A stretch of DNA of 42,041 nt from Shinella sp. UYSO24. Its GTDB lineage: Bacteria > Pseudomonadota > Alphaproteobacteria > Rhizobiales > Rhizobiaceae. Location of the stretch: the NCBI GenBank assembly GCA_902167985.1, contig CABHNZ010000034.1:1-42041 (forward strand), written 5' to 3'. Under the pieces are notes generated by a model. The model was not told the DNA's origin. It saw only the letters and a list, made by a program, of their open reading frames with translations, and made no database searches. Below are positions 8,702-16,490 of the stretch, in pieces (position 1 is the first letter of the stretch; every line of letters starts with the position of its first letter). A program made the position numbers and the translations under genes.

Positions 8702-10480
8702 TCAGAACTCTTCCCAGCTGTCCGACCGGGCACCGCCGCCCGCGGCGACCTTGAGTTTTGGCGCTATTGTCGCGGATGTTGCTTGCGGCGACACGCGCGC
8801 CAAAGCCCTGCCCGCTCGGCGCAACGCCGAGGTCTGAACCGTGCCGACGCTGAATTGCGCGATCAGGCTTCGCAGCCGACCTGCTTCCTCGGCAAGCGCA
8901 TTGGATGCCGCATTCGATTCCTCGACCATGGCGGCATTCTGCTGGGTCGTCTGGTCCATGGAGTTCACGGCAGAGTTGACTTCGGCCAGGCCGGTGGCCT
9001 GCTCCTTTGCGGAGGTGGCGATTGCCTCCATGTGATTGTTGATCTCGATGATGAAGCCTCCGATCGTCTTCAACGCCTCACCGGCGTCGCGCACGAGCTT
9101 CACGCCGCTCTCGACTTCGGACGTGGAGTTCTGGATAAGGCCCTTGATCTCCTTGGCGGCCTGAGCGGAGCGCTGCGCGAGTTCGCGAACCTCCTGCGCG
9201 ACCACCGCAAAGCCTTTGCCGGCCTCACCGGCGCGCGCGGCTTCCACGCCGGCGTTCAGCGCCAGCAGATTGGTCTGGAAAGCAATTTCGTCGATCACGC
9301 CGATGATGTTGGATATCTGCTGCGAGCTCTCCTCGATCTTTCGCATCGCCTCCTCGGCGAGTGAAACCACTTCGGCGGATTTGACTGCGGATTGATTGGC
9401 CTGGCCTGCCACACCACGAGCTTCTTCAGTCCGCTTCGTCGAGCTGCTGACGTTGGCGGTGATCTCGTCGAGAGCAGCGGCTGTCTCCTCAAGGGACGCC
9501 GCCTGCTGCTCCGTCCGCTTCGACAGATCGTTTGCGCCCGAGGCGATCTCGCGGGTGCCGGAATCAATCCGCGCCGTCGTGTCCGCCACGGAACCGAGGG
9601 CGACGCCGAGCTTGTCGACAGCCTCGTTGAAATTGCTCCTGAGACTTTCGAAGTCGGCCGCAAACGGCTGTTCCAGGCGAAAATCCAACCGGCCCTCGGC
9701 AAGCTTATTGAGCGACGAGCCGATTTCCGTCACGGCGAAAACCCGGTCCGTGACGTCGTTTGCGTATTTCACCACCTTGGCGACTTTTCCGTGTTCGTCG
9801 AGGATCGGGTTATAAGAAGCATTCAGGACGACTTTCTTGCCGTTCTTGCCGATGCGGACAAACTCCTGTGCCTGAAACCGGCCGCTCTTGAGATCGCTCC
9901 AGAACTCGGCATACTCGGAGCTGGCGGCATAAGCCCGGTCCAAGAACATGCTGTGATGCTTGCCCCGGATCTCGTCCAGCGAATAGCCCATCGTCTTGCA
10001 GAAGTTCTCATTGGCCGTCACGATTTCTCCCTCCAGGGTGAACTCGATGATGGCCTGAACACGGCTGATCGCAGCCATCTGGTTCTGGTAGTCGAGATTG
10101 AGAAGGCGCTGTTTCGCGTCAGCCCACTCCACCACGAACGCCTTCGTCTTCCCCCCTTCTATAATCGGCGTGACGTGAAGGTCGAAGCTGTGGCTGCCGA
10201 CGCGGATGGTTGCGCTGTGAGGCTTCGTCAGCCGCGCTAGCATGCCCCGCTGGTGCGACGGGGTCTTATGGAAGATATCAATATTGCTTCCGATCAAGGT
10301 ATCGACGGCAAATTGCGGGAGTTGCTTTTTCAGGTCCTGTTCGGCCGCTCTTAGCAACTCGCACACTGCGTCATTCATGTAGGTGATGTTCAGCTTGCTG
10401 TCGGCGATCATGACATTTGCCTTAATGCTTGCCAGTGCTGCCAGTTGAGCTTTTGCGTTGCCGCCGATCATTCCAATCAT
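8702..10480 (-). CDS. Soluble methyl-accepting chemotaxis protein with two PAS domains
   Basis: A 592-residue chemoreceptor with no membrane segments. Residues about 5-120 and 130-250 are two PAS domains (YMNDAVCELLR; EGEIVTANENFCKTMGYSLDEI). A HAMP-like linker follows (NKLAEGRLDFRLEQPF), then a long signalling coiled coil. The conserved hairpin tip is complete: VIDEIAFQTNLLALNAGVEA and GKGFAVVAQEVRELAQRS. The last residues are D-S-W-E-E-F, which fit the x-W-x-x-F tether that binds the CheR methyltransferase, so the receptor is likely methylated. Such cytoplasmic PAS receptors are typical of Rhizobiaceae and often sense redox or energy state, though the ligand here is unknown. It lies downstream of the original end of the monooxygenase-MFS gene on the same strand. 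Confidence 0.93.
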   Translation of the reverse strand: MIGMIGGNAKAQLAALASIKANVMIADSKLNITYMNDAVCELLRAAEQDLKKQLPQFAVDTLIGSNIDIFHKTPSHQRGMLARLTKPHSATIRVGSHSFDLHVTPIIEGGKTKAFVVEWADAKQRLLNLDYQNQMAAISRVQAIIEFTLEGEIVTANENFCKTMGYSLDEIRGKHHSMFLDRAYAASSEYAEFWSDLKSGRFQAQEFVRIGKNGKKVVLNASYNPILDEHGKVAKVVKYANDVTDRVFAVTEIGSSLNKLAEGRLDFRLEQPFAADFESLRSNFNEAVDKLGVALGSVADTTARIDSGTREIASGANDLSKRTEQQAASLEETAAALDEITANVSSSTKRTEEARGVAGQANQSAVKSAEVVSLAEEAMRKIEESSQQISNIIGVIDEIAFQTNLLALNAGVEAARAGEAGKGFAVVAQEVRELAQRSAQAAKEIKGLIQNSTSEVESGVKLVRDAGEALKTIGGFIIEINNHMEAIATSAKEQATGLAEVNSAVNSMDQTTQQNAAMVEESNAASNALAEEAGRLRSLIAQFSVGTVQTSALRRAGRALARVSPQATSATIAPKLKVAAGGGARSDSWEEF

Positions 10481-10847
10481 GTCACGCCTTTCGAAGTCAT
10501 TGTATCAAGCTGCGATTGGGGCAATCGATGGTTCATCGCTGAACACCAAATTCACGCATGTGCGAATATTGGCATTGATGGATTAATGGTCGTTTAACGA
10601 TAACTTTGTCTGCGTTTCCTCTGTAACAGGTTGAAAATCTACGCTCGGAAGCAGCTGCGATTTATCTCATGTTGAGACGCTTGATCCGCCAAGACGAAGC
10701 TCTGCTATTTTTTCTTCGATACCATCGAATCGTAGTAGCGCTGCATTCCTCTCCCTTTCTTTTGATTACGTGGCACCGGGACGAGGGGGATGTACTGAGC
10801 GACTTGAACGCGCGGATAAGGACATCCGGTAGCAAATCTCGAATATG
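10481..10847. other. Upstream region of the chemoreceptor gene
   Basis: No gene is supported here. The stretch is comparatively AT-rich near 10500-10660, as expected for the promoter of the chemoreceptor reading leftward. Short frames on either strand lack ribosome sites and protein-like composition. Confidence 0.4.
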
Positions 10848-10935
10848 TCAGAGTCGTCCTCTCGGCAGGCGCTTGTACGCGACGACGGCACCGGTCAGAG
10901 CAATCGCCAACACGGTCGTAATCCATGCCTGGTAA
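10848..10935 (-). pseudogene. Detached 3' end of the MFS part of the monooxygenase-MFS gene
   Basis: Reading leftward from the IS66 left end, codons from 10928 to the TGA at 10848-10850 encode 26 residues that begin AWITTVLAIALTG and end KRLPRGRL, a final membrane helix and short basic tail. Removing the IS and one copy of the 8-bp duplication joins this in frame to GLGLYQ at the other side (codons just right of 13743). That restores the twelfth helix of the transporter, about 927 residues in total. This is direct evidence that the IS landed in this gene. Confidence 0.88.
10928..10935. repeat. IS66 target-site duplication, left copy
   Basis: CCTGGTAA directly borders the left inverted repeat and is repeated exactly at 13743-13750. 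Eight base pairs is the duplication length known for the IS66 family. Confidence 0.93.
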
Positions 10936-10947
10936 GTGAGCGTCCGG
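10936..10947 (+). repeat. IS66 left terminal inverted repeat
   Basis: GTGAGCGTCCGG is the exact reverse complement of 13731-13742. Imperfect similarity continues inward, including a shared TTTT run about 20 bases from the tip. Confidence 0.9.
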
Positions 10948-11024
10948 TGAGCTGGTTTTGGTCGGTGGGGGAATTAGCGCAAATTACATCACAGATGATT
11001 CATTTGTGACGTAACAGGGTATGA

Positions 11025-11411
11025 ATGGCTAAGGTTGAGATCCTGACGGGTGCCGAGCGACAACGTCGATGGTCGACAGAACAGAAGCTTTCGATATTGC
11101 AGGAAGCGTTCAGCGCAGATGGAAGCGTTTCTGATGTAGCGCGCCGGCACGACGTTCTCCCGCAACAGATTTACGCGTGGCGAAAGAAGTTCATGCCACG
11201 CGAATTTAAATCTCCGGAGACTGCATCGTTCATCCCGGTTTCGCTTATCGGGCCATCTGAGAACTCCAGCGACGGCTCCAGGAGGAACGGTCCTCGGTCG
11301 AGGACCAAGGACATTGAGATCGTTCTGAGGAATGGTCGAGTGCTAAGAATTGCGGCTGATTTGGATCTTGAGATGCTGTCGTCGCTCGTCGCCTGTGTGG
11401 AGGCGGCATGA
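11025..11411 (+). CDS. tnpA: IS66 TnpA (accessory protein)
   Basis: A 128-residue IS66 first-frame protein. Residues about 15-60 form a helix-turn-helix of the transposase_8 / IS3-OrfA-like type (RRWSTEQKLSILQEAF, then VARRHDVLPQQIYAWRKKF). The C-terminal part, IEIVLRNGRVLRI, is the other conserved patch of IS66 TnpA. Its stop overlaps the tnpB start as ATGA (11408-11411), showing translational coupling. It is needed for efficient transposition in this family and is presumed to bind the element DNA. It appears intact. Confidence 0.93.
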   Translation: MAKVEILTGAERQRRWSTEQKLSILQEAFSADGSVSDVARRHDVLPQQIYAWRKKFMPREFKSPETASFIPVSLIGPSENSSDGSRRNGPRSRTKDIEIVLRNGRVLRIAADLDLEMLSSLVACVEAA

Positions 11412-11755
11412 TCGGGCCATCGGGGAATGTGCGGGTCTATTTGGCCTGCGGAGTGACCGATATGCGGCGTGGCATTGATGGCCTATCGGCGCTGGTCGAA
11501 ACGGTCGTGAAGGAGGCGCCGGGCTCGGGCGCGATCTTCGGCTTCCGCGGAAAGCGCGCTGACCGGATCAAGCTTCTTTGGTGGGACGGCCAAGGGTTCT
11601 GCCTATTCTACAAGATTTTGGAGCGCGGGTACTTTCCATGGCCGACGGCGAAAGAGGGTGTAGCGCACCTGACGCGGGCGCAGCTTTCCATGCTCGTTGA
11701 GGGGATTGATTGGCGACGCCCGGCGTGGACGTCCGCTCCCGGCCGAATGGGATAA
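11408..11755 (+). CDS. tnpB: IS66 TnpB (accessory protein)
   Basis: A 115-residue IS66 Orf2-like protein with the family pattern VRVYLACGVTDMRRGIDGL, IFGFRGKRADRIKLLWWDGQGFCLFYK and RGYFPWPTAKEG. The length is normal. It begins within the stop of tnpA (ATGA overlap). Its biochemical role is not firmly known; genetic work on IS66 members shows it is required together with TnpA and TnpC. The frame is intact. Confidence 0.93.
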   Translation: MIGPSGNVRVYLACGVTDMRRGIDGLSALVETVVKEAPGSGAIFGFRGKRADRIKLLWWDGQGFCLFYKILERGYFPWPTAKEGVAHLTRAQLSMLVEGIDWRRPAWTSAPGRMG

Positions 11756-11827
11756 AAGCTATATTTTGCAGGGGCATCCGAGGCTTCATGCTGGCGCGTC
11801 ATTTGCAAATCGGCTAGATTCGCGGGT

Positions 11828-13393
11828 ATGGAAACCAGCGCCGCTGGACAGTCAGGACGAGCTCACTGCTTTGCGCGCACTCGTCGCCGAACAGGCGGCG
11901 AAACTTGAGAGCCAGCAAGCCGAGGTCATCAAGCGAGACTCCATAATCGGGCTTCTTCGCGCGCAACTGGAGCTTCTCCGACATCGGCAACATGGCGCGT
12001 CTTCGGAAAAGATCGACCGGAAGATCGAGCAGTTCGAACTGATGCTGGAGGAGATCGAGGCCTCCCGTGCTGAGGCTGAAATGCGCTCCGGGAAAACTCC
12101 TTTGCCGGAGTTGGACGACGCGCCGGACAAGCCGAAACGCAAACCACTGCCCGATGGTCTCGCCACCGAAGAACTGGTCTATGCGGCTCCCTGCAATTGC
12201 CCGACCTGCGGTGGCACCTCGTTCCTGAAGGCGGCCGACAGGGTGATCCAGGTGTTGGAGCACGTGCCGGCGTCGGTCAAGATTGTCCGGCATGTCGAAA
12301 AGCGCATGATTTGCAGGGAATGCGATACGGCAGTGACTGGCGAGATGCCGACCTTGCCGATCGAACGCGGCAAACCCGGGCCGGGACTGCTCGCCCATAT
12401 CATGATCGCCAAATTCGACGATCACATTCCCCTCTACCGTCTGTCCGAGATGTACGACCGGTTGGGGATAGACATCTCCCGATCCGTGATGGCTGACTGG
12501 GTCGGCCGCGTATCCACTTTGCTGACGCCGCTCGTCTTGTTGATCAGGGCCCACATCGCCGCGCTCGACCGAATACATACGGACGATACCCCGGTCGATG
12601 TTCTCGACCCCGGACGGGGCAAGACAAAAACCGGCAGGGTCTGGGTCTACGTCTTCGACGGCAGTGGCTATCAATCCGCCACTCCCGCAGCCATCGCCTA
12701 TTACTACAGCCCTGACCGCAAAGGCGCGCATCCGGCTGACCACCTCGCAAACTTCAGCGGCGTGATGCATGCCGACGGCTATGGGGGTTACAAGAAACTC
12801 TACGGCAACCAGATCATCGAAGCCGCCTGCATGGCGCATGTGCGCCGCAAATTCCATGATGTGATCAAGCTGAAGCCTTCTCCCATCGCTGAGGAAGCGC
12901 TGTCGCGTATTGGAGCACTCTACGATATCGAGGATCGTATCCAAGGCATGTCGGCTGATGAGCGGCGTAGCCTGCGACAACAACACGCCAGACCAATTCT
13001 GGACGAGCTGAAAGTCTGGATCGAAGCCACGCTTTCGACGCTGCCACAGAAGCAGAAGCTCGCCGAGGCAATGCGATACGCCCTGTCTAGATGGGCGGCT
13101 TTGAGCGTCTACATCGACGATGGCCGGGTCGAAATCGACAACAACATTGCTGAACGAGCAATGAGACCGCTCGGAATTGGCAGAAAGAACTGGCTTTTTG
13201 CTGGCTCCGATAGCGGCGGTGAGCGCATCGCCAACGTCCTGACCATCATCGAAACGGTCAAATTGCGCGGGCGAAATCCGGAGGTGTATCTGACAGATTC
13301 CTTGCCCGGATCCAGGATCATCCCAAGGATCGAATTGAAGACCTGCTGCCCTGGAACTGGACGCCAGCAAACGCTCGATGCGAGGCCGTCTGA
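11828..13393 (+). pseudogene. tnpC: IS66 TnpC transposase, frame broken at both ends
   Basis: The DDE transposase of the element. Visible parts are an N-terminal coiled coil with LRAQLELLRHRQHGASSEKID, a zinc-binding patch (CNCPTCGG and CRECD), and catalytic regions with RIHTDDTP, MHADGYGGYKKLY and EIDNNIAERAMRPL...NWLF. Two indels are inferred. At about 11831 an extra G turns an expected ATGAAACCAGCG start into TATGGAAACC, putting the only good ATG out of frame. At about 13298 one base is missing; restoring it gives LARIQDHPKDRIEDLLPWNW, the standard IS66 ending, with a stop at 13391-13393. As given, the long open frame ends in unrelated sequence. Either this copy is dead or the indels are sequence errors. 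Confidence 0.88.
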
Positions 13394-13698
13394 TGGCGCG
13401 CTCGAGGTACATCTACACACTCAGCCAAGCCGCCGGCATGATCGGCGAGAACCTCGACCTGATCGAAGAAGTGACCGCAAACTCGGACAACATCTCCGAA
13501 GGCGAACTGGTTTACGTCAGCGACGGCAGTGAAGATGGCACGAAGGGGCTGACCGAGAATGGCATCGAAGAACTTCAAAGCCTACTCGCCGACATCAGGA
13601 CGTGGGACGGCGGTATCCGCGAGTTCCTCATCGAAACACAGTGCGATCCTAAAATAATCGACCGCATCATGGCCGATGAGATGAAACGCGGCCTATAG
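13393..13698 (+). CDS. Small fourth protein inside the IS66 element
   Basis: A 101-residue protein starting MARSRYIYTLSQAAGMIGEN. Its ATG overlaps the restored tnpC stop as TGATG (13391-13395), and it ends 44 bases before the right inverted repeat, so it belongs to the element. It is acidic and reads as compact mixed alpha/beta (GELVYVSDGSEDGTKGLT, then IEELQSLLADIRTWDGGIREFL). From memory, similar small frames follow tnpC in some rhizobial IS66 relatives, but no function is known. Possible roles are a transposition regulator or passenger protein; nothing in the sequence decides. Confidence 0.72.
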   Translation: MARSRYIYTLSQAAGMIGENLDLIEEVTANSDNISEGELVYVSDGSEDGTKGLTENGIEELQSLLADIRTWDGGIREFLIETQCDPKIIDRIMADEMKRGL

Positions 13699-16446
13699 CG
13701 TCCATCTCTCGACACCTGAAAATGCGATCGCCGGACGCTCACCCTGGTAAAGGCCTAGCCCGAGAATGAAACCCGCCATGACCGGACTTACCACGTCTGT
13801 GACCGCGACGAGTGACTGGATTGCTCCCATGACCACGCCCTGCCGCTCCCGGGGAACCTGAACGGAGATGGAGGCCATAAAGGTCGGCCGGGCAAGCGCG
13901 ACACCCGTGCTGATGCAGAGAACAGCGAAGGCCAGCGTGGGAATATGCGTTGCGAGGCCCGCCGTGAGGTAGCCGAGCGAGAGAATGCCAAATATCACAA
14001 CAACAACAATCCGTTCGGTGAAAACATCACTGATTCGCTTCAGCAGGAAGAGCTGGACGACGATATTGATGACGCCGTCGGCAACGAGAAGGTAACTCAG
14101 TTCTTTGGGGCCGAAGGCATGACCGTCCCACGTAAACGTGTCTCCAAGGAACACGGCAAGCTCGGAGGTGAAGAGACCGTAGGAAAAATAGTGGCAGAGA
14201 AGAACGACGATGAGCACGCGGACCGCCGGCGCTCTGACGATCGACCTGAACGACACCCTGTCTTGGACTCCGGTATCTTCTGCTGGCCGGCCGATCTGCG
14301 AAGACGGATTTGCGCCGTTCACCCAAAGTGTGGTGATGACAATGCTGGTTGCGGACAGGATCAGTGACAGCCAGATCGGGGCCGTGAGCGCAAGATCGGT
14401 GAGGTACCCTGAAATGCCCGGTCCGATGATGCCGCCAAGTCCAAGGCCGGCGCTCAGGACGCCGATCGCCTGGCGCCTGTTGGTCGGGGTGCTGTTGTCG
14501 GCGGCGTAGGCGGCGGCAGCCGAGAAGTTCGCGGCGGTGAGGCCGAGCAGAGCCCTGGCCAGCAGAACGAAGGCCACGGCATTCGCAACGCAAAGCAGCG
14601 ACAGGCTCACCAACGCCCCGACCTGGCTCCCCAGCAGCACCTTCTTCCGGCCGAAACGGTCTGAAAGCTGGCCGAGGATCGGAGCGGCAACGAACTGGCT
14701 GAGCGCTTCGGCCCCCAGGACAAGGCCGAGAACGAGCGGCGTTGCGCCAAGCTCTCTGAGATAGAAGGGCAGGATTGGCAAAACTGCCCCGGCACTCGCC
14801 GCGTCGAGGCTCACGATGATGAAGACAGGCAGCATCACCCGCCAGTTCAACCGTGCCTCGCCGAAGGGTTTCTCTTCGATGCGGATCGTTTTCGCTCCCT
14901 CGCGCATGTCAGGCACGACCTTGTTGATGTTGAGCTGGCGCGCAAAGGATCCGGAGGGGCCATCCAGACCGACCCTTCGGAAATACTCCTCAAGGGCACT
15001 GACGTTCTCATCGGATACCATTGCGCCGACATAACCGTCGGGGCGGATCAGCACCCAAGAGCCTGGCGTCAAAGCGTAGACCTGACGCAAGCAATCTCCA
15101 TGATCGATAATGTCCGAGCCGATGACATGAATATGCAGATCACAGCGCGGTGCGACGCCCGTCCCGTCGACCTGATAGCCGAGCAACGTCCAGTGCGGCC
15201 CCCCGAATAGATCGAACAGTCGCCGTCCCTGCCCCGCGGCACCTCGTACCCGCGCATCCGGAGCCCGATCGCCAGCCAGTAGGCCACCCTTGCGTTCCGG
15301 CCTTTCCAGGGCGAGGCTCGATTCGGGATAGCCGATATCGAGTTGGCGCACCTCCCGCCCGCGCCGCATCTCGCCGCGCTTCATCGCCTCGAGCAAATCT
15401 GTTGCGAGCCCCAGCATGGCCTGCGCCACGGGCCGGCGTTCCTCTTCATAGCTGTTCAGTAGAGCCTCGGGCGCCCCCGACAGGACTGCCCCCAGCTTCC
15501 ATCCGAGATTATAGGCGTCCTGCACGCTGGTGTTCAGCCCCTGACCGCCGGTGGGCGGATGGGTGTGCGCGGCATCGCCGGCGAGAAAGATGCGGTCCGA
15601 TCGGTAGTGATTCGCCAGCCGAGCATTCATCGTAAAGGCCGATGCCCATGATACTGTCGCGATCACGATGTCGCTCCGGCCGGTGCGCTCGGCGAGCAGT
15701 GCATTGAGACCGGCGGGCGACAAGTCAACGTCGCCTTCCATCGGGACGGGGCCCTGAAGCTGAAAAAGGTCAGTGCCGGCCAGCGGACAGGCGGAGATCT
15801 GGCGCTGCATGTCGCCCTCGCCGAAGCGATGCCAGACATCCCGTGAGAGACCGGACAAGGTTACATCAGCGACGACGGCGCGCACGCCGAGAGTCCTGCC
15901 AGGAAATTCGATGCCGAGCGCGTGGCGAACGAAGCTGCGCCCGCCATCTGTCCCGACCAGCCAGCGGACACGTACGGTTTCCTCGCCGGCTGGGGTTACA
16001 AGCCTTGCCGTCACACCGTCCTCGTCCTGCTCGAGGCCGGTGAGTTCCGTGCCGAACTCGGTGCAATGGCCAAGTTCCATAAGCCTTTCGCGCATGACCC
16101 GCTCGGTCAGGAACTGCGGCACCATCAACGGCAGATGGTAGGGCTCGGCAGGCGTCGGCGGTTCGGCCTCGACCACGTCGGTATCGACGAAGCTTCCATC
16201 GTCCCGATATTCGCGTTGCTTCGGATAAAAACCCCCAACTGCAACGAGGCGGTCGAGAATGCCGAGGTCCTCGAACACCTCCTGCGTTCGCGGCTGGATA
16301 CCCTTGCCGCGCGAGCCGCGAAACGGGTCGTCGAGCTTTTCGATGAGCCTGAACGAGACACCGCGTCGGGCGAGGTCTATGGCAAGCGTCAGGCCAGCGG
16401 CGCCCGCGCCGCAGATGAGAACATCTGTCGCGAAATGATTTGTCAT
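13693..16446 (-). CDS. Flavin monooxygenase-MFS transporter fusion, 3' end disrupted by IS66
   Basis: One uninterrupted 917-codon frame holds two proteins. Residues 1 to about 500 are a PheA/TfdB-type FAD monooxygenase: GAGAAG dinucleotide fold, LVGTDGGRSFVRHALG, the GD motif DRIFLAGDAAHTHPPTGGQG, and the C-terminal thioredoxin-like part ending near SWVLIRPDGYVGAM. After a linker of about 40 residues comes a TetA-like MFS transporter with motif A GQLSDRFGRKKVLLG and eleven further hydrophobic helices. The protein should oxidise an aromatic or drug-like substrate and export substrate or product. The last native residues are L-Y-Q; 16 residues from inside the IS66 end follow, replacing helix 12. 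The ATG at 16446 has GGAG six bases upstream. MarR lies divergent. A merge of two genes by a lost stop cannot be excluded. Confidence 0.85.
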   Translation of the reverse strand: MTNHFATDVLICGAGAAGLTLAIDLARRGVSFRLIEKLDDPFRGSRGKGIQPRTQEVFEDLGILDRLVAVGGFYPKQREYRDDGSFVDTDVVEAEPPTPAEPYHLPLMVPQFLTERVMRERLMELGHCTEFGTELTGLEQDEDGVTARLVTPAGEETVRVRWLVGTDGGRSFVRHALGIEFPGRTLGVRAVVADVTLSGLSRDVWHRFGEGDMQRQISACPLAGTDLFQLQGPVPMEGDVDLSPAGLNALLAERTGRSDIVIATVSWASAFTMNARLANHYRSDRIFLAGDAAHTHPPTGGQGLNTSVQDAYNLGWKLGAVLSGAPEALLNSYEEERRPVAQAMLGLATDLLEAMKRGEMRRGREVRQLDIGYPESSLALERPERKGGLLAGDRAPDARVRGAAGQGRRLFDLFGGPHWTLLGYQVDGTGVAPRCDLHIHVIGSDIIDHGDCLRQVYALTPGSWVLIRPDGYVGAMVSDENVSALEEYFRRVGLDGPSGSFARQLNINKVVPDMREGAKTIRIEEKPFGEARLNWRVMLPVFIIVSLDAASAGAVLPILPFYLRELGATPLVLGLVLGAEALSQFVAAPILGQLSDRFGRKKVLLGSQVGALVSLSLLCVANAVAFVLLARALLGLTAANFSAAAAYAADNSTPTNRRQAIGVLSAGLGLGGIIGPGISGYLTDLALTAPIWLSLILSATSIVITTLWVNGANPSSQIGRPAEDTGVQDRVSFRSIVRAPAVRVLIVVLLCHYFSYGLFTSELAVFLGDTFTWDGHAFGPKELSYLLVADGVINIVVQLFLLKRISDVFTERIVVVVIFGILSLGYLTAGLATHIPTLAFAVLCISTGVALARPTFMASISVQVPRERQGVVMGAIQSLVAVTDVVSPVMAGFILGLGLYQGERPAIAFSGVERWTL
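13731..13742 (-). repeat. IS66 right terminal inverted repeat
   Basis: CCGGACGCTCAC is the exact reverse complement of the left tip at 10936-10947. Confidence 0.9.
13743..13750. repeat. IS66 target-site duplication, right copy
   Basis: CCTGGTAA matches 10928-10935 base for base. On the minus strand it is the point where the MFS codons for L-Y-Q are interrupted. Confidence 0.93.
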
Positions 16447-16460
16447 GTCGATCTCCATAT

Positions 16461-16473
16461 GTGTATTATGCAC
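16461..16473. promoter_or_regulatory. Candidate MarR operator, copy 1
   Basis: GTGTATTATGCAC is an imperfect palindrome (10 of 12 paired positions) in the 44-bp gap between the monooxygenase-MFS start and marR. Its reverse complement GTGCATAATACAC differs by a single base from a second site at 16509-16521. Confidence 0.6.
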
Positions 16474-16490
16474 TTAAATGGAGATTGGTG

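Larger units (their letters stand above)
10936..13742 (+). mobile_element. IS66-family insertion sequence (2807 bp)
   Basis: The element is bounded by 12-bp perfect terminal inverted repeats, GTGAGCGTCCGG at the left and CCGGACGCTCAC at the right, with weaker matching further in. Perfect 8-bp duplications CCTGGTAA lie outside. It carries the standard IS66 trio tnpA, tnpB, tnpC plus a fourth small frame. tnpC has a frame break near its start and another near its end, so the copy may be unable to move by itself unless these are sequence errors. It is inserted in the MFS half of the monooxygenase-MFS fusion gene, in the opposite orientation. Confidence 0.95.

Noticed and set aside
10669..10935. 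88-codon plus-strand frame left of the IS66 element
   Set aside because: It is antisense to the detached transporter end and has no protein-like pattern.
10932..10940. GTAAGTGAG as the possible IS66 left tip, as many IS66 members begin GTAA
   Set aside because: The exact 8-bp duplication CCTGGTAA includes these GTAA bases on both sides, so the element begins at GTGAGCG (10936).
11697..11827. Upstream extension of the tnpC frame overlapping the end of tnpB
   Set aside because: The extra residues do not match IS66 TnpC, and the homologous part starts at about 11832.
11814..13412. 532-codon minus-strand frame opposite tnpC
   Set aside because: Antisense shadow of the transposase; no family features.
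13394..13532. Continuation of the tnpC zero frame past the conserved end
   Set aside because: Sequence after the 13298 indel is unrelated to TnpC; the correct frame stops at 13393.
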